64,000 nucleotides of DNA from NCBI GenBank assembly GCA_958450365.1, contig CAUEEP010000935.1, positions 2,058,001 through 2,122,000 on the forward strand, given 5' to 3'. Below the pieces are notes generated by a model, which searched no databases, had not been told where the DNA came from, and saw only the letters and a program-made list of their open reading frames with translations. This document shows positions 23,101 to 42,417 of the stretch, in pieces; position 1 is the first letter of the stretch; each line of letters opens with the position of its first letter. The position numbers and the translations under genes were made by a program. This DNA is from Mesorhabditis belari. Its lineage: Eukaryota > Nematoda > Chromadorea > Rhabditida > Rhabditidae.

Positions 23101-25660
23101 AAAACAATGAAATAGGTTGAATAAATGAGAAATTTTCAGAATCACCCACTCAATATTGTACTGAGGTCGGGCAATTCGGTGCACGTCGAGGTGAAATTTC
23201 GTGGAGAAGCCGGGACGAGCCTGGGAAGGATTTAAATAAATCATTTTCTGGGATTCAAGTTTGAAACTAGATTTTCTAGATATAAATTACATAATCTAAT
23301 CATTTTACCATTAAAATAATCGAGATATTCGGTGCTTTTTCCGCATTGAAATCTTCATCCAACAGTGGTTGCAGCACTCGACCGTCGATCAAATTTCTGA
23401 AAGGAATTTCTTAAAAAATTTCTTTATAGTTAAAGGAAAGATTTTGTAATCTCTAAAGAAGAATTAACTTTAAAATTCAACTCCAAATGTGCAAATGTTT
23501 GTTTCAATTTAAAAGACCTTCTTTGAATGCGCTTGTGATCAATTTTGCTTCCTCGTAAAATTTTTCAATCACCTTTAAATTCAAAAATTTTCAATTGCGA
23601 TAAGGTTTTTTCAGTCAGGATTTTTTAAATTTATGGTTAACATATATTTTACTTGAAAAAGTATCCAATCGATTGAAACTATCAAAAAAAGTACCATAAT
23701 TGCTATCAATTTTTAATTTCCGACTTAAAAATCCCACTCAGTGTACTTGTAGTACGAACAAAATAGCGCTAAAAGCAAACTGTGAGTAGACCAGTTAGGT
23801 CAGCAATTCTTTAATGCCTAACGGTTCGAATTCTTCGGCTCAAATGTGCAACTATGAAAAGATTACTGTAATTGCGACCAAATGTTAATTTCTTCCAAAA
23901 ATCCTCACGCATTCCCATCGGGTAAAGCGAAGACTTGTGTGTCTCTTCCATTCGATGCAATCACTTGAAGATTTCCCTTTTCTTCACTCACTTTTACCTC
24001 GATCTTCACCAACTAAAAGAACATATAAAATTTAGAAGTGACGATTGGTTGGCTTTCAATCATTAAATTGAAACTTGTTTCGAAATTGATTTTTTGAAAG
24101 AAGCTTTTCAAAATCATAGTTCCTATATTTTCTTTAGCATAAGTGTTTAACGTAATCTATAGAATTTCTTGAAAATTGTTGATTTTCTTGGTTTTATCTT
24201 GCAAAAAGCTGACTGATACTTAGGGACCGCCGTCAGTCATTCTGAATACACAATTAACCAAAAATCGACAAAAAATTGACTGATTTGACCAATTTTTGAC
24301 CAACTGATTTGACCACCAATTCAAGAACATTTTGTTCTATTATTTACAAGTCGACTCCAAGATGGGATGACGGCTTCTACTTATACAATTTTATAGTCGT
24401 TAAAAGCATTTTATAAAATTTGCATCAACCACAAATTTTTCCTATTTTAAGTACTTCATTTTAGGTTTTGAATGGGACCCATTGCCTATCCATTAACCCA
24501 TTAAAAACTTGTCTAAAAGCTGGTCACTCAAAAAGTGATCAAGTCACTTCAGCTCAAGAAATCTCTTATTTTTTGACTTGAAGCCCACTCTGATTTTTTT
24601 GTCAAAAACTTTTTGAAATATGGTCAAGTTTATCAAAAAATCTGGGAAGAATTCATGGCTTGTTCTTTGAGAAATCACCGTGCAAACTTTTTCCGAGAAC
24701 TTTCTCTCCAACCTAATAGTAACAAATTTATAAATAGGTCGTTTGGTTTGGAATTTAAAGTTTGCGGGAATTTAAAGTATAAAAATATCTTCTTCTAAAA
24801 ACTTCCAAAAGAAATTCTACCTATTAATAAGTGATGGGCTATTTGTAGATGCATTCAGTTGAAACTTGGTTTTTTCGCTTAGTTTCTTTCAATTCAAATA
24901 GATTTACAGCTGATCTTCTGTCAAACTGTTATTGAGCAGAGTTAATGAACTTGCCAGATTTAATGATGTTTTGTTTAGTTTAATCTTTATCTTTTTTATC
25001 CATTTCCCTCACTTCTAGCGATTCCCTTGCCGATCCGACAAAAATCACCGGTTGATTTAGCATCTCTCCTTGACATTTGAAGCCATTTTCTGAAAATTGC
25101 AAACGATTTTCATTGATTTTAAATTTCAAAAAAGCTTGTTTTATATTCCGATGTTCATAATCTACAGTTCTACAATCTAAAGATTTTCAATAATCAGTCG
25201 AAAAACACTTTCTTTTCAATGCTGGCGGCTATGAGATTGGGAGTTTTCGATACAATTATCCGCAGTGCTTGTCGTTTCTTTAAAATATTTCAGCAATTTA
25301 AATTTGAACAATGATTTCCCCACTACATTTATTTTGTTATATTAATACATTTATTTCATCAAGCTATCAAGTTTGAGATCTTATTTTAATTCTAAAGTCT
25401 CAAGTTTCAAACTTGAAAAGCTTAAAATACAACCTGAGCTTATCACTTAAAAATCAGTTAAAATCACTTAAAAAGTACCTTAAGAAAACGAAGATATTGG
25501 GCTGGTAATTCACCAATTGTTTTTCGTTTTTTGCAAAACTCTTACTTTGTATCGTGAACGGGATCACCCAGGCCGTATCGTTCAGTTTCGCATTTTCATA
25601 ACAATTTGGTAGTTGGGCAAAAATCGGGTAAATCCAGAGAAATGAAAGCAGCAAAAGCAT
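14190..25660 (-). CDS. sid-1-like: SID-1/SIDT-family transmembrane protein (dsRNA channel / CHUP-1-like)
   Basis: Family members are multipass proteins needed for systemic RNAi (SID-1) or for lipid/cholesterol uptake (CHUP-1, SIDT). About 23 exons are read on the minus strand. It begins at 25546-25660 with a signal peptide (MLLLLSFLWIYPIFAQ), followed by an extracellular beta-rich part in exons 25013-25089, 23909-24012, 23309-23396, about 23146-23247, about 22841-22911, 21881-21957 (LVNSSDEVCMRVMLLE), 20993-21076 and 20198-20330. Membrane exons follow: 19615-19750 (first helix, ALFGFSIFLMILPILPVAG), 19275-19323, 18898-19009, 18638-18705, 17813-17911, 17555-17657 (the conserved HCFHNFGCAKKWG...FNHVISN pattern), 17104-17174, 16647-16767 (ASGVYHLCPS), 16318-16448, 16094-16199, 15731-15823, 15505-15608 and 15296-15406. 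The last exon, 14190-14366, carries the hallmark PAKSRELNSQCIMLDFFDYH then DLWHFLSAL. The His/Asp/Ser residues of the putative metal site are kept. The phase between exons near 22911 and 23146 is unsettled. I cannot separate SID-1 from CHUP-1 by eye. Introns are unusually long and carry many GTTTCAA motifs. Confidence 0.9.
14800..14876 (-). repeat. tRNA-like sequence (pseudo-tRNA or SINE head)
   Basis: The minus strand has a B-box-like GGGTTCGACCC and an upstream GTGGTGCCGTGGGGAGCG in A-box position, within an intron of the SID-1-like gene. Stem pairing is imperfect and no clean anticodon loop is visible. Confidence 0.5.
17996..18295. mobile_element. About 300-bp foldback element in a SID-1-like intron
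   Basis: The left half (GGTATAAAAGGTATAAATTG ... GGTGAGTTTCAAAGTGATCG ... AATATTGTTAA) is repeated as its inverse in the right half, ending at about 18295. The inner arms around 18052-18110 and 18165-18225 are nearly identical. Each arm contains GTTTCAAAG. Decayed relatives seem present near 19790-19910 and 21640-21720. Confidence 0.75.
19148..19245 (+). repeat. Interspersed repeat, copy 2 of 3
   Basis: Matches the copies at 14052-14170 (inverted) and 29203-29345. It begins CCTAAACCGTGTCCCC and runs through TCTACCGTAATCTTG and TTTCGATATCCTTTGT. It is intronic in the SID-1-like gene. Confidence 0.7.
20609..20684 (+). repeat. tRNA-like sequence
   Basis: It has an A-box-like GGTAGCTTAGGGGA and a B-box-like GAGTTCAATTCC at tRNA spacing. 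The ends pair poorly, so it is likely a decayed tRNA-derived element rather than a functional tRNA. Confidence 0.45.
22369..22410. repeat. Perfect 18-bp hairpin
   Basis: Arms 22369-22386 and 22393-22410 (TATATTCGGTTAATGATA and its exact complement) flank a 6-nt loop. It lies in a SID-1-like intron. It could be a tiny foldback element or a structured intronic RNA. Confidence 0.8.
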
Positions 25661-25941
25661 TTTAAATCAGCGATCTTGGTGTCATTCTAAATTTTGTTAA
25701 ATGGCAATAAAGTATTTTGGGTACTCAAATTTGATTAAACAAATATTTCGAATATTTTTTTAAGAGCTCTCAAAAGTCTGACAAGGCAATGCTTCGAAAT
25801 TGCTGGGATATTTTTGTGACTATCGTCCATTTCATTGTTATGACGTAACTATCGTCCATCTCACTATTATATGGTGTTTATAAATACTTTAAAAGTTTTA
25901 AAAATGCTTCCCGGTTATATTTCAAAAAAAGCAAAGAATTT

Positions 25942-26016
25942 GTCGTTATCGGGACTCGAATTCACCGGAAAATGGGATTAGCGTTTTTATAGACGAGAAC
26001 ATTAACCGTTAGGACG
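25942..26016 (-). repeat. tRNA-like sequence
   Basis: The minus strand reads GCGGCGTCCTAACGGTTAAT (A-box region) and GAATTCGAGTCCCG (B box) about 40 nt apart. Acceptor pairing is weak. Probable tRNA-derived repeat. Confidence 0.45.
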
Positions 26017-28556
26017 CCGCTGCTCTTTGGCTTTTTTTCTTTGGCTAGGGACCAAGCTTTTCCCGAATATAGCCAAAACTTTAAGCACGTTTTTCTTGAA
26101 CTCTTTTGAATTTTGGGCAAAAACTAAAAGCGTTATTGAATTCCCAATGTTTTAGGCGTTTAAACATGAGAATTGAAAATCAAGATTGAAAAATTGAATT
26201 GAAATTTGAAAGCCATGGGAAAATTATGAAGCTCTACAAAGTTTGGACAAGAAAACTCATCAAAAAGTTGAGGATACGCCTCAGAAATTCAATTCGAATG
26301 GGTTCAACGCGATGAATTCAATTGAAATAAGAATAATTTTGCAAAATTTCAACAAAATGAAACTAGAAAGTGCATCTTCAGCTCAAGAAACAATCACCAA
26401 TCAAAGGATTGAAAGGAGTGAAATGTCGTGAGCTCATTCAAAAATCTCAGGCAGATGCGGACCATTCCCTTGTGAGAGGGTTCGTGTTTCAAAGTTTTCA
26501 GGATTATTCGGCAAAGGATTATTCAATGAGCGCCCGTATTGCCATACAAAAAAAATCGAATAAAAGTTTGAATTTAAAAAATTTTTGAGCTTGCAAAGAT
26601 ATCAGAATTTGTAAACATCTTAAAACTGAGCTTTTACCGGAAACAGGAGACAAAATCAGTTTTCATGACTCATTTTGAGTCTTATCAAAGAAAGAAAATT
26701 TTTTTTCACGTTTTTGTTCAGAAATGCGAACAAAATATGGCAGGATTTGACCAAGAATTAAAGAAATTTTTCCTTTTGTCGACACTTGTATTCAATAAAG
26801 GAAACCAAAGAGGAAAAAGAAAACAGATTCCAGAATCATTTGTTTTCCTATGACTCACACCATGGGACAAAGAAAGGGGGGAAAAAAAAAGTACAGTTCG
26901 TTTGGACCAAATGGTCTTTCGATTATCCCTTTTTTTTCCATGAAAACAAAAAAAGAAATGGAGTTTCAATTTGATCAGAATGGAAACGGTTTTAAAAATC
27001 TAATTAATTATTTAACGATAGCTTATTTCTGTAATTTGAATCATTGATGGAACGAAGGATTGGCGCTAAAAAAATGGAAAATGTTTGCTTGTTAAAAAAA
27101 AAGAAATTGGGGTTGGTATGCCTTTTGGTAGGTTTAGTCAATACCTATGACTAAAATAGTATTGACTAAAACCTTTGATACCTATGCCTAAAATAGTCAA
27201 TTGACATACCAAATTCCCACAAAAAACGCGAAAAACTATCCCTATTAAAAAAAATCACAATGAAACATTTGTTTTTAGGCAAACAATTTCGACCAATGTA
27301 TGCCAAAGGCGTACCCGTTTCACTTAGAAATTGCTCGTTCTAACGAGGGGAAGGCAAGACTCAAAGGTGGGATTTCTCTAGTCAAAAACGAGATTAAAAT
27401 AACAACAATCAACAAGGTGAGAAACAACTATCACTTTTCTGTTCACTTTCCTGTTCAATCAAGTCTAATCAATCGCCGAGGATTACTACAATTTCATTTT
27501 TTGTTTTCCTTTTCTCATTTATTTTATCTAACCAAACTTTAAGAACTTATATTGATGAGAATGAAATCAGCGCTCACATATCTTTCAAAAAGCAAAAACA
27601 TTGCAAGCCTGAGTTTCATAAAAGCAAGTATTTAGGCTTTAGGTAATTGTAATTTGTCTTTTTTTTGATAATAAATTACTATTAAAAATTAAAAAATTCC
27701 TACGTTAAACAAAATAAATGAAATTTTTAAGGTGTGAAACATTCAAAAAGTCTCGGAAAACGGAAAAGAGCCGAACATTTCAATTTGAAAGTAATAAAAC
27801 TCAAAATTTATCATTTAACATTCAAAAAAAACAAACAAGAAAGCAAAGCAATTTTAGGAAGCAAACAAAAATGGGAATTGTATAAGTTTCAATCTTCAAA
27901 CCAATAACTCTGTACCAGATCCAGCAATTTTGCTTAACTAAACAAGCGGATAGATAAAAAAGGCTCTACATTTTTTGTGTTAAATGTTTAGAAATGTTTA
28001 ATGCTTGTCATGAAATTGGTATTAATAAGCTTTTTATCATAAGCTATCATATCATCGCTTAAGGTTATCATAAGCTTTTTATCAACAAGACAATTGATAC
28101 AAAAAAAATCGTGTTTCAAAATTGCATAAAGTTAAACTTTTTTGTGTGATCACTAATAAAAAAATAAAAAATTTTTTTATAAAAATGACAACGAAAAACA
28201 TGCTTTTAATGAATGTCACCAAAAAATTTCGGTTTTCTTTTCAAATTTTTCAAGTTTCAATGTTTCAGAGCAGTCTGGCAACTGCAGGGAAAACTATGTT
28301 CACAACTTTTTCAACTTAAAAACCAGCGAATTAACCAAGAACTCCAGATTCACGTGGATGCTTCATAAAAAGCTTAGTTTCTACATAAAAATTAGTCGAA
28401 ATAGGATTTTTCTTTAAAAAGGAAGAGTTTCTTTCAAAATCAATCAAATTGTACCCTTCGCTTCAGTCACAAATAAAAGAGTATTCGTTTGGGCACGAAT
28501 AAAAAATAAATCTTTACAAATTTTAACGAAGCATGCTTTTAAAAAAGAAATTGAAA

Positions 28557-28620
28557 AACAAACAAACAAACAAACAAACAAACAAACAAACAAACAACCA
28601 AACAGAAAACAAACAAACAA
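28557..28620. repeat. (AAAC)n microsatellite
   Basis: About fourteen AAAC units with a few interruptions. Simple repeat. Confidence 0.95.
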
Positions 28621-29202
28621 ATTAGGCTAAGAATATAAAAACAAACTAGGCTACGAATTTAAAATGAAAAATTTTCACTGAAATTCTGTTGAAATTGTTG
28701 AATTTGAATTCTGTTGAATTTCAAGGTAATTTTTTTTGGTGGCAGATTTATTTTGTTTTATGAAAGCGCAAAAGCATAAAAAGCTTTTTCTCCAAAATTT
28801 GATCAAATCAAACTAATAATTCTTTGTGCAATATAATTTCCAAAAATTCCATAGTAACGGTGGAATACAAAAAAAAGAAAGAAGTGAACAAATTTGCGTA
28901 TGTGTAGCAAAAAAAGTGTACAAAACGGAAAGGGAAAAAGAGAGGGAAGAGAAAAACGAGGGTTTTCCCCTCGAAAAACGATCAATTCTGCGGATGATGC
29001 GAGGAATATATGATCATTTTGTTGTTGCTTAAAAGTTATTTTATCATAGAAAAGCTATAGAGTTCGTTTTCGAAGTTTCAAAATAAAGCGGCTTGTTTTG
29101 TATTTTTTCAACTTTCTACTTTTTCACCTAATGAATTTTATGGTTCATTGTTTTTAAATCAAAACTCGGAAAGCTCTGTACTTTGAAAGATGACATGTCC
29201 AA

Positions 29203-29345
29203 TTCCTAAACTGTGTCTCCTTTTTCCCTTTCTACCGTAATCTGTCTTTAATTTTATCGAATCAAGACTCACTTTTCGTTTCTTTCGATATCCTTTGTGC
29301 ACTCTCACAGAATCAGAGCCAAAAATGAATAGTTTTAATGAAAAT
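29203..29345 (+). repeat. Interspersed repeat, copy 3 of 3
   Basis: The longest copy. It runs from CCTAAACTGTGTCTCC through TACCGTAATCTG and CGATATCCTTTGTGC to AAAAATGAATAGTTTT, extending the match seen at 14052-14170. Confidence 0.7.
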
Positions 29346-30345
29346 GTGACAAGTTTATGATAAATGCAAGAAATGAGATACTAAAGATATAATTCTCTCA
29401 AGTAGAGTCGCTAAAGTTGAAACTATTTACCTCAAAAAACAATTAGAATGAATCTTTGAAACTTTTATTCTCAAACTCTAGCACAACATAGAGAAAAAAA
29501 AGTCAAAAAACAACAAACGCTAGGGAAAGATTTAGGAATCGATTGGGGATTTTTGGCTAAACAGAAAAATCACAAAAAACGAATTCTCTGGGCTCACAAA
29601 AGTAAACTCGTAAAGAATGAACTAGTATTAGATTTTAAACAAAAAAATCTCTAATCTAAGAAAAAGAAAAAGATTCTATAACGACTAACGGTTTCGGGAA
29701 TCGCTTGGACAAATCACAGCTTCAAAGAAAAATTTAAAGAAAATGAAAAAAGCAAAAAAAATATTAACTAAAGGCAAATCTTTACAAGCTTGATTGAAAA
29801 AAACTAAAAAATAGGTTTTACAACAAAAAATAGGCTTCTTTTTCTTAATTAGATCGTTTTCTAAAGTGTGTCTTTTGAGAGAAGTTACCGTACTGTAATA
29901 ATTACGGTATTTTGCTTATTCACATTCCTTAGACTCAAATCTTGAGTTGTTTTCACCAAAAAAAACTACGATAACTCAATTCTCAGGGCACCTTTTAGAA
30001 AACACTGCAATTTGGAGTCTTTTGAAAATTCTCTCTTACAATTTTTACAAACACAAATGAAACTTTTAACTCAAATTTGAACTCTTTTTACTTTAATTTG
30101 CAAGGAAATTTTTTGATCAAAAGCCAAAAGTAAAGATCGAAAGCTTTAAATTACTTTGTGATTAGTTTTTTGTTTTGAAGACGAGCATTTTAAAACAATC
30201 TTTTAGCTGAGAAATTTAGCATTTATAAACAACTTTACAATTTTACAATCAGCTCGGGAATTTTACCTCAGACAATAACTGTAAATTACTTCGGGTGTCG
30301 TTCCTTTTATTGAAACAATTTGAAACATTCTTTCCCCATTCCCCC

Positions 30346-39506
<9,161 letters not shown>

Positions 39507-40272
39507 CTGCGAAAACGACAGGATAATGAAGCAACGGACATGATTGTTTATGTACAAATTGTGATGTTGATTGAAGGATCTGGAAATGCTATCTTTTGTA
39601 GTAAGAGTTACTGTGAAAAATAGGAAAATAAACATAATGTTTCAAGTTTGAAGACGTTGATAATCGTTTAATCGTTGATAATCGTTTAATGGGCTACTTG
39701 CGTTCTGGTTTCAAATCTTTGTACAAAGAAAGCATGCAAAGACTTGGTTTGCTATCTATAGGCTTTACTTTGAAAAGTTTCATGAATTATATCTATATAA
39801 TATATAGATACTGTATTCAGGACCTGAAATAAAGTGCGCTAGATTTAAGATTAATACACATAACACAAAAATGGTCGATAAAAAGCAACACGATATTAAT
39901 GTATGCAATGGGCAGCACAGATAAGAACGTCAAGAATCCACTAGAGCCTCAAGATCAAGATCATCAACAGATAATTGAAAGGTTTCGAGACTATTGGACT
40001 CTCTCAAAACTCTGGGGAGTCGATTCGAAATTCCAAATTCTGATAGTTCTTATTGGAAAAGAGTTATACAAAAATTTATTGAATGTGAGTGGAATTTCTA
40101 AAACGAAAGAACCTCTCTTTAATGACATGGATTGACATGTTTTTATTATAGCTTTGATTTGAAAGAAAGAGGCATTGATTGATTTCTTTTCAAAAAAACA
40201 TTTTTCAATCTTAAACTTTTCAAATTTGTTTCTTTGTTTGTTTAAAAAATACAGTTGTTTCATCGAAATCTA

Positions 40273-40793
40273 TTAGGTTGATGCAAAAGTCTTTTTCATT
40301 TTTTTCGTACTTCTTTTGAAAAATAACAAAGTCATCAATTAACATATGGTTTGCTCTAAATGAAAAGTGTTTATTGTTCAATTTCCCATCTCTTTAAGTC
40401 AATTTGGGTTCACTTTCAAGCAAATTCGAGAGTGAAAACGGGTTTTTCATAAAAATCTATAAAAACCTCTATAAAGAAATTGGCTGAATCAATTTCTCTG
40501 AAAATCTGAAAAAATATCTAACTTTTTGTGCTCTATCTTTTATTTATTAACATCAAGATTGGTTTCCTTAGCTAAAGCGTCTAAAATGCATCATCGAGCC
40601 GTCGCCTTTTTTGACTACCCGACTTCAGGCTCTCAAAAAAATCTAGACATAAGACATTTTAAACTCGTTTTAATGTCATTTTGCAGAAAAATAATTGGCC
40701 TTTCGAATGCAATAAACCGTTGTTCAATTGGTGCATTTGTTACTTTTTAACGGAAGTACGAAAAAAATGAAAAAGACTTTTGCATCAACCTAA
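40273..40793. mobile_element. Mariner-like MITE, about 520 bp, with TA target duplication
   Basis: The ends TTAGGTTGATGCAAAAGTC and its complement at 40775-40793 form inverted repeats of about 40 bp, extended by TTTTTCATTTTTTTCGTAC. TA flanks both sides. The end sequence is of mariner type. The interior has no intact transposase. A short plus-strand frame (40526-40750) may be a scrap of one. Confidence 0.85.
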
Positions 40794-41224
40794 TATTCGA
40801 AACGAAATCAATCAAAAAATCAGATCAGATTTGCCATCGAATCTAAAAAAGATTGAAGAAAAAGGAAAAAAGAAAAAGGAAAAAAAGAAATTGATTTAAC
40901 AACTTTTAGTTATCAATTTCCCAATTAATTTCTACTGTGCTTAAAAGAAAGCTTAAATGTTCAGTACTACTTAAAGAATTTTTTTTGCAAATTTTTCAAT
41001 TTATATTTGTTTCTTCATTGGTCAGCTTTTTTTCAAATAATAATGATCCAAATTGAAACATTCTTTTTCAAAAACTCAAAAGCAAACCTTATTCCCGTTA
41101 TCCAATAGGAAATCCCTAAAAAAAGCGATTTACAATTCACAAAACGCCCGAAAACGTTCTGAAAATATAAATTAAAGAAAATTTTAGTAAACTTTCAGAA
41201 CAAAGCTGGTAAACGATTGTAAAA

Positions 41225-41480
41225 TAATTGAAAATTGGGGCTAAGAATAGCTAAAAATAGGGAAAGAGGGGAAAAAGGGGGAAGATGAGGGAAGAGAGGG
41301 AAAAGTTGCCAAAATATTAGGGAAAAGGGGGAAATTTGGAGAAAAAAAATGGGAAAACGGAGGGATATTGATTTGTTTTTCCCTTTTTCCTCTCTCCATT
41401 TTGTGCCTTTTCCGATTTTCTTTTCCTTTTTCCCCTTTTTTTCCCCAGACACAGACACTTCATTTTTGCGATTTGGAAAG
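41225..41480. repeat. Polypurine tract followed by polypyrimidine tract
   Basis: About 41255-41365 is almost pure A/G (GGGGAAAAAGGGGGAAGATG), then 41380-41450 is almost pure C/T. The two halves could partly pair or form triplex DNA. The open frames here are compositional. Confidence 0.7.
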
Positions 41481-41534
41481 AAAAAAAAGAAGAAATAAAA
41501 TGTGACCAATTCGAAAACAAATAGATAGTGATAG

Positions 41535-41990
41535 GGGAATATATATATATATATATATGCTTTATTCAGTTGAATAGCGACAAAACAAGACCACCATAAT
41601 CACCCAGGATACCACTCAAAACCTACCGAAAAAATAAAAAGATACCTCAAGAAAGAATCACAGAGCAGTCAAATCAATTGCCGAAATCAGATCTAGCCAA
41701 GGTGGGAATATCGCGAACATGAGGGAGTAAAAGGTTCCACAATTTAATAACTCGTTTAAAAAAGAAACTGTTGGAGCTTTTAGAGGAAACGAAAGGTTGG
41801 CGTATGAGAAAAGGTTCCCTTCTGGAGCCGTAGAGAGTAGATCTTAGAGAGTGCCCGTAGAGAGCCGAATTCAAAGTGACCACAAAAAAAAGTGGATCGA
41901 GATGAATGCCTTTAACAATTTTAAAGCATTCCACGAAATCGATGATAAGGCGGCGTTGGTGTAACGTTTTAAGGCCAAAGAGTTGTAATC
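41535..41990 (-). mobile_element. 5'-truncated LINE (reverse transcriptase 3' end)
   Basis: The minus strand encodes the end of a non-LTR retrotransposon polyprotein: SALYGHSLRSTLYGSRREP then FFFKRVIKLWNLLLPHV, the usual pattern after the RT domain. The 3' end is CTGAATAAAGCATATATAT followed by the (TA)n run at 41538-41558. Only the last roughly 100 codons remain. Confidence 0.75.
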
Positions 41991-42338
41991 TATTAGAATA
42001 ACGGAAAACTGAAAGGAATTTCCGCTAGATTTCTTTAAAAAATCTGGACTAATTACAGTAAGAAGATTGGAAAATTGTAAATAAAAAATTATTTTTAATC
42101 GTTTAATATAGAAATTTTTACACAGTAAAAGCAAAAGTTTAAATTTAAATTGTAAATTGTAATCTTTAATTATAAATTCGCATGTTTCAAATTTTCACAA
42201 ATTAAAGTTGGATAACTGAATTTATTTGAAATAGCAAAAAAAAAAGACTGGTACAGGTTTTCAGGGGTTACAAAAATCTCGTTTTTCGACGTCTCTTTTC
42301 AACATCTCACTTAAAAAGCTTTTCTCGCGCGAGCCCAA

Positions 42339-42417
42339 TCTCGGCTGATTGTCTAGCGGATAAGGTGCCTGTATGCAAAGCGTCAATTCACTCTTTGCTC
42401 AGGTTCGACGCCTCACA
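42339..42417 (+). repeat. tRNA-like sequence
   Basis: A-box-like GATTGTCTAGCGGATAAGG and B-box CAGGTTCGACGCC. The acceptor stem is poor. Likely tRNA-derived repeat. Confidence 0.45.

Larger units (their letters stand above)
18200..25410 (-). promoter_or_regulatory. piRNA-type GTTTCAA motif cluster A (mostly minus-oriented)
   Basis: TTGAAAC, that is GTTTCAA on the minus strand, occurs near 18203, 19246, 19536, 19889, 20427, 20683, 21077, 22830, 23259, 23675, 24068 and 24861, in introns of the SID-1-like gene. Plus-oriented copies are fewer (18763, 20437 as CTGTTTCA, 23500, 25401). The core equals the 3' part of CTGTTTCA, the upstream motif of C. elegans type I 21U-RNA genes. Positions are accurate to a few bases. 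Confidence 0.5.
25661..30345. other. 4.7-kb spacer without a recognised gene
   Basis: This lies between the divergent-looking 5' end of the SID-1-like gene and the 3' end of the minus-strand AKT gene. It is AT-rich, with purine-rich runs (26860-26905, 28890-28965), an (AAAC)n microsatellite, one interspersed repeat copy, a tRNA-like sequence and about a dozen GTTTCA cores. No exon chain with conserved sequence was found. Confidence 0.5.

Noticed and set aside
28557..28620. Regular short repeats that could suggest a CRISPR-like array
   Set aside because: It is an AAAC microsatellite with no spacers, and the genome is eukaryotic.
41195..41509. 104-codon minus-strand frame
   Set aside because: It lies on the polypurine/polypyrimidine tract; composition explains the Phe/Pro/Lys-rich product.
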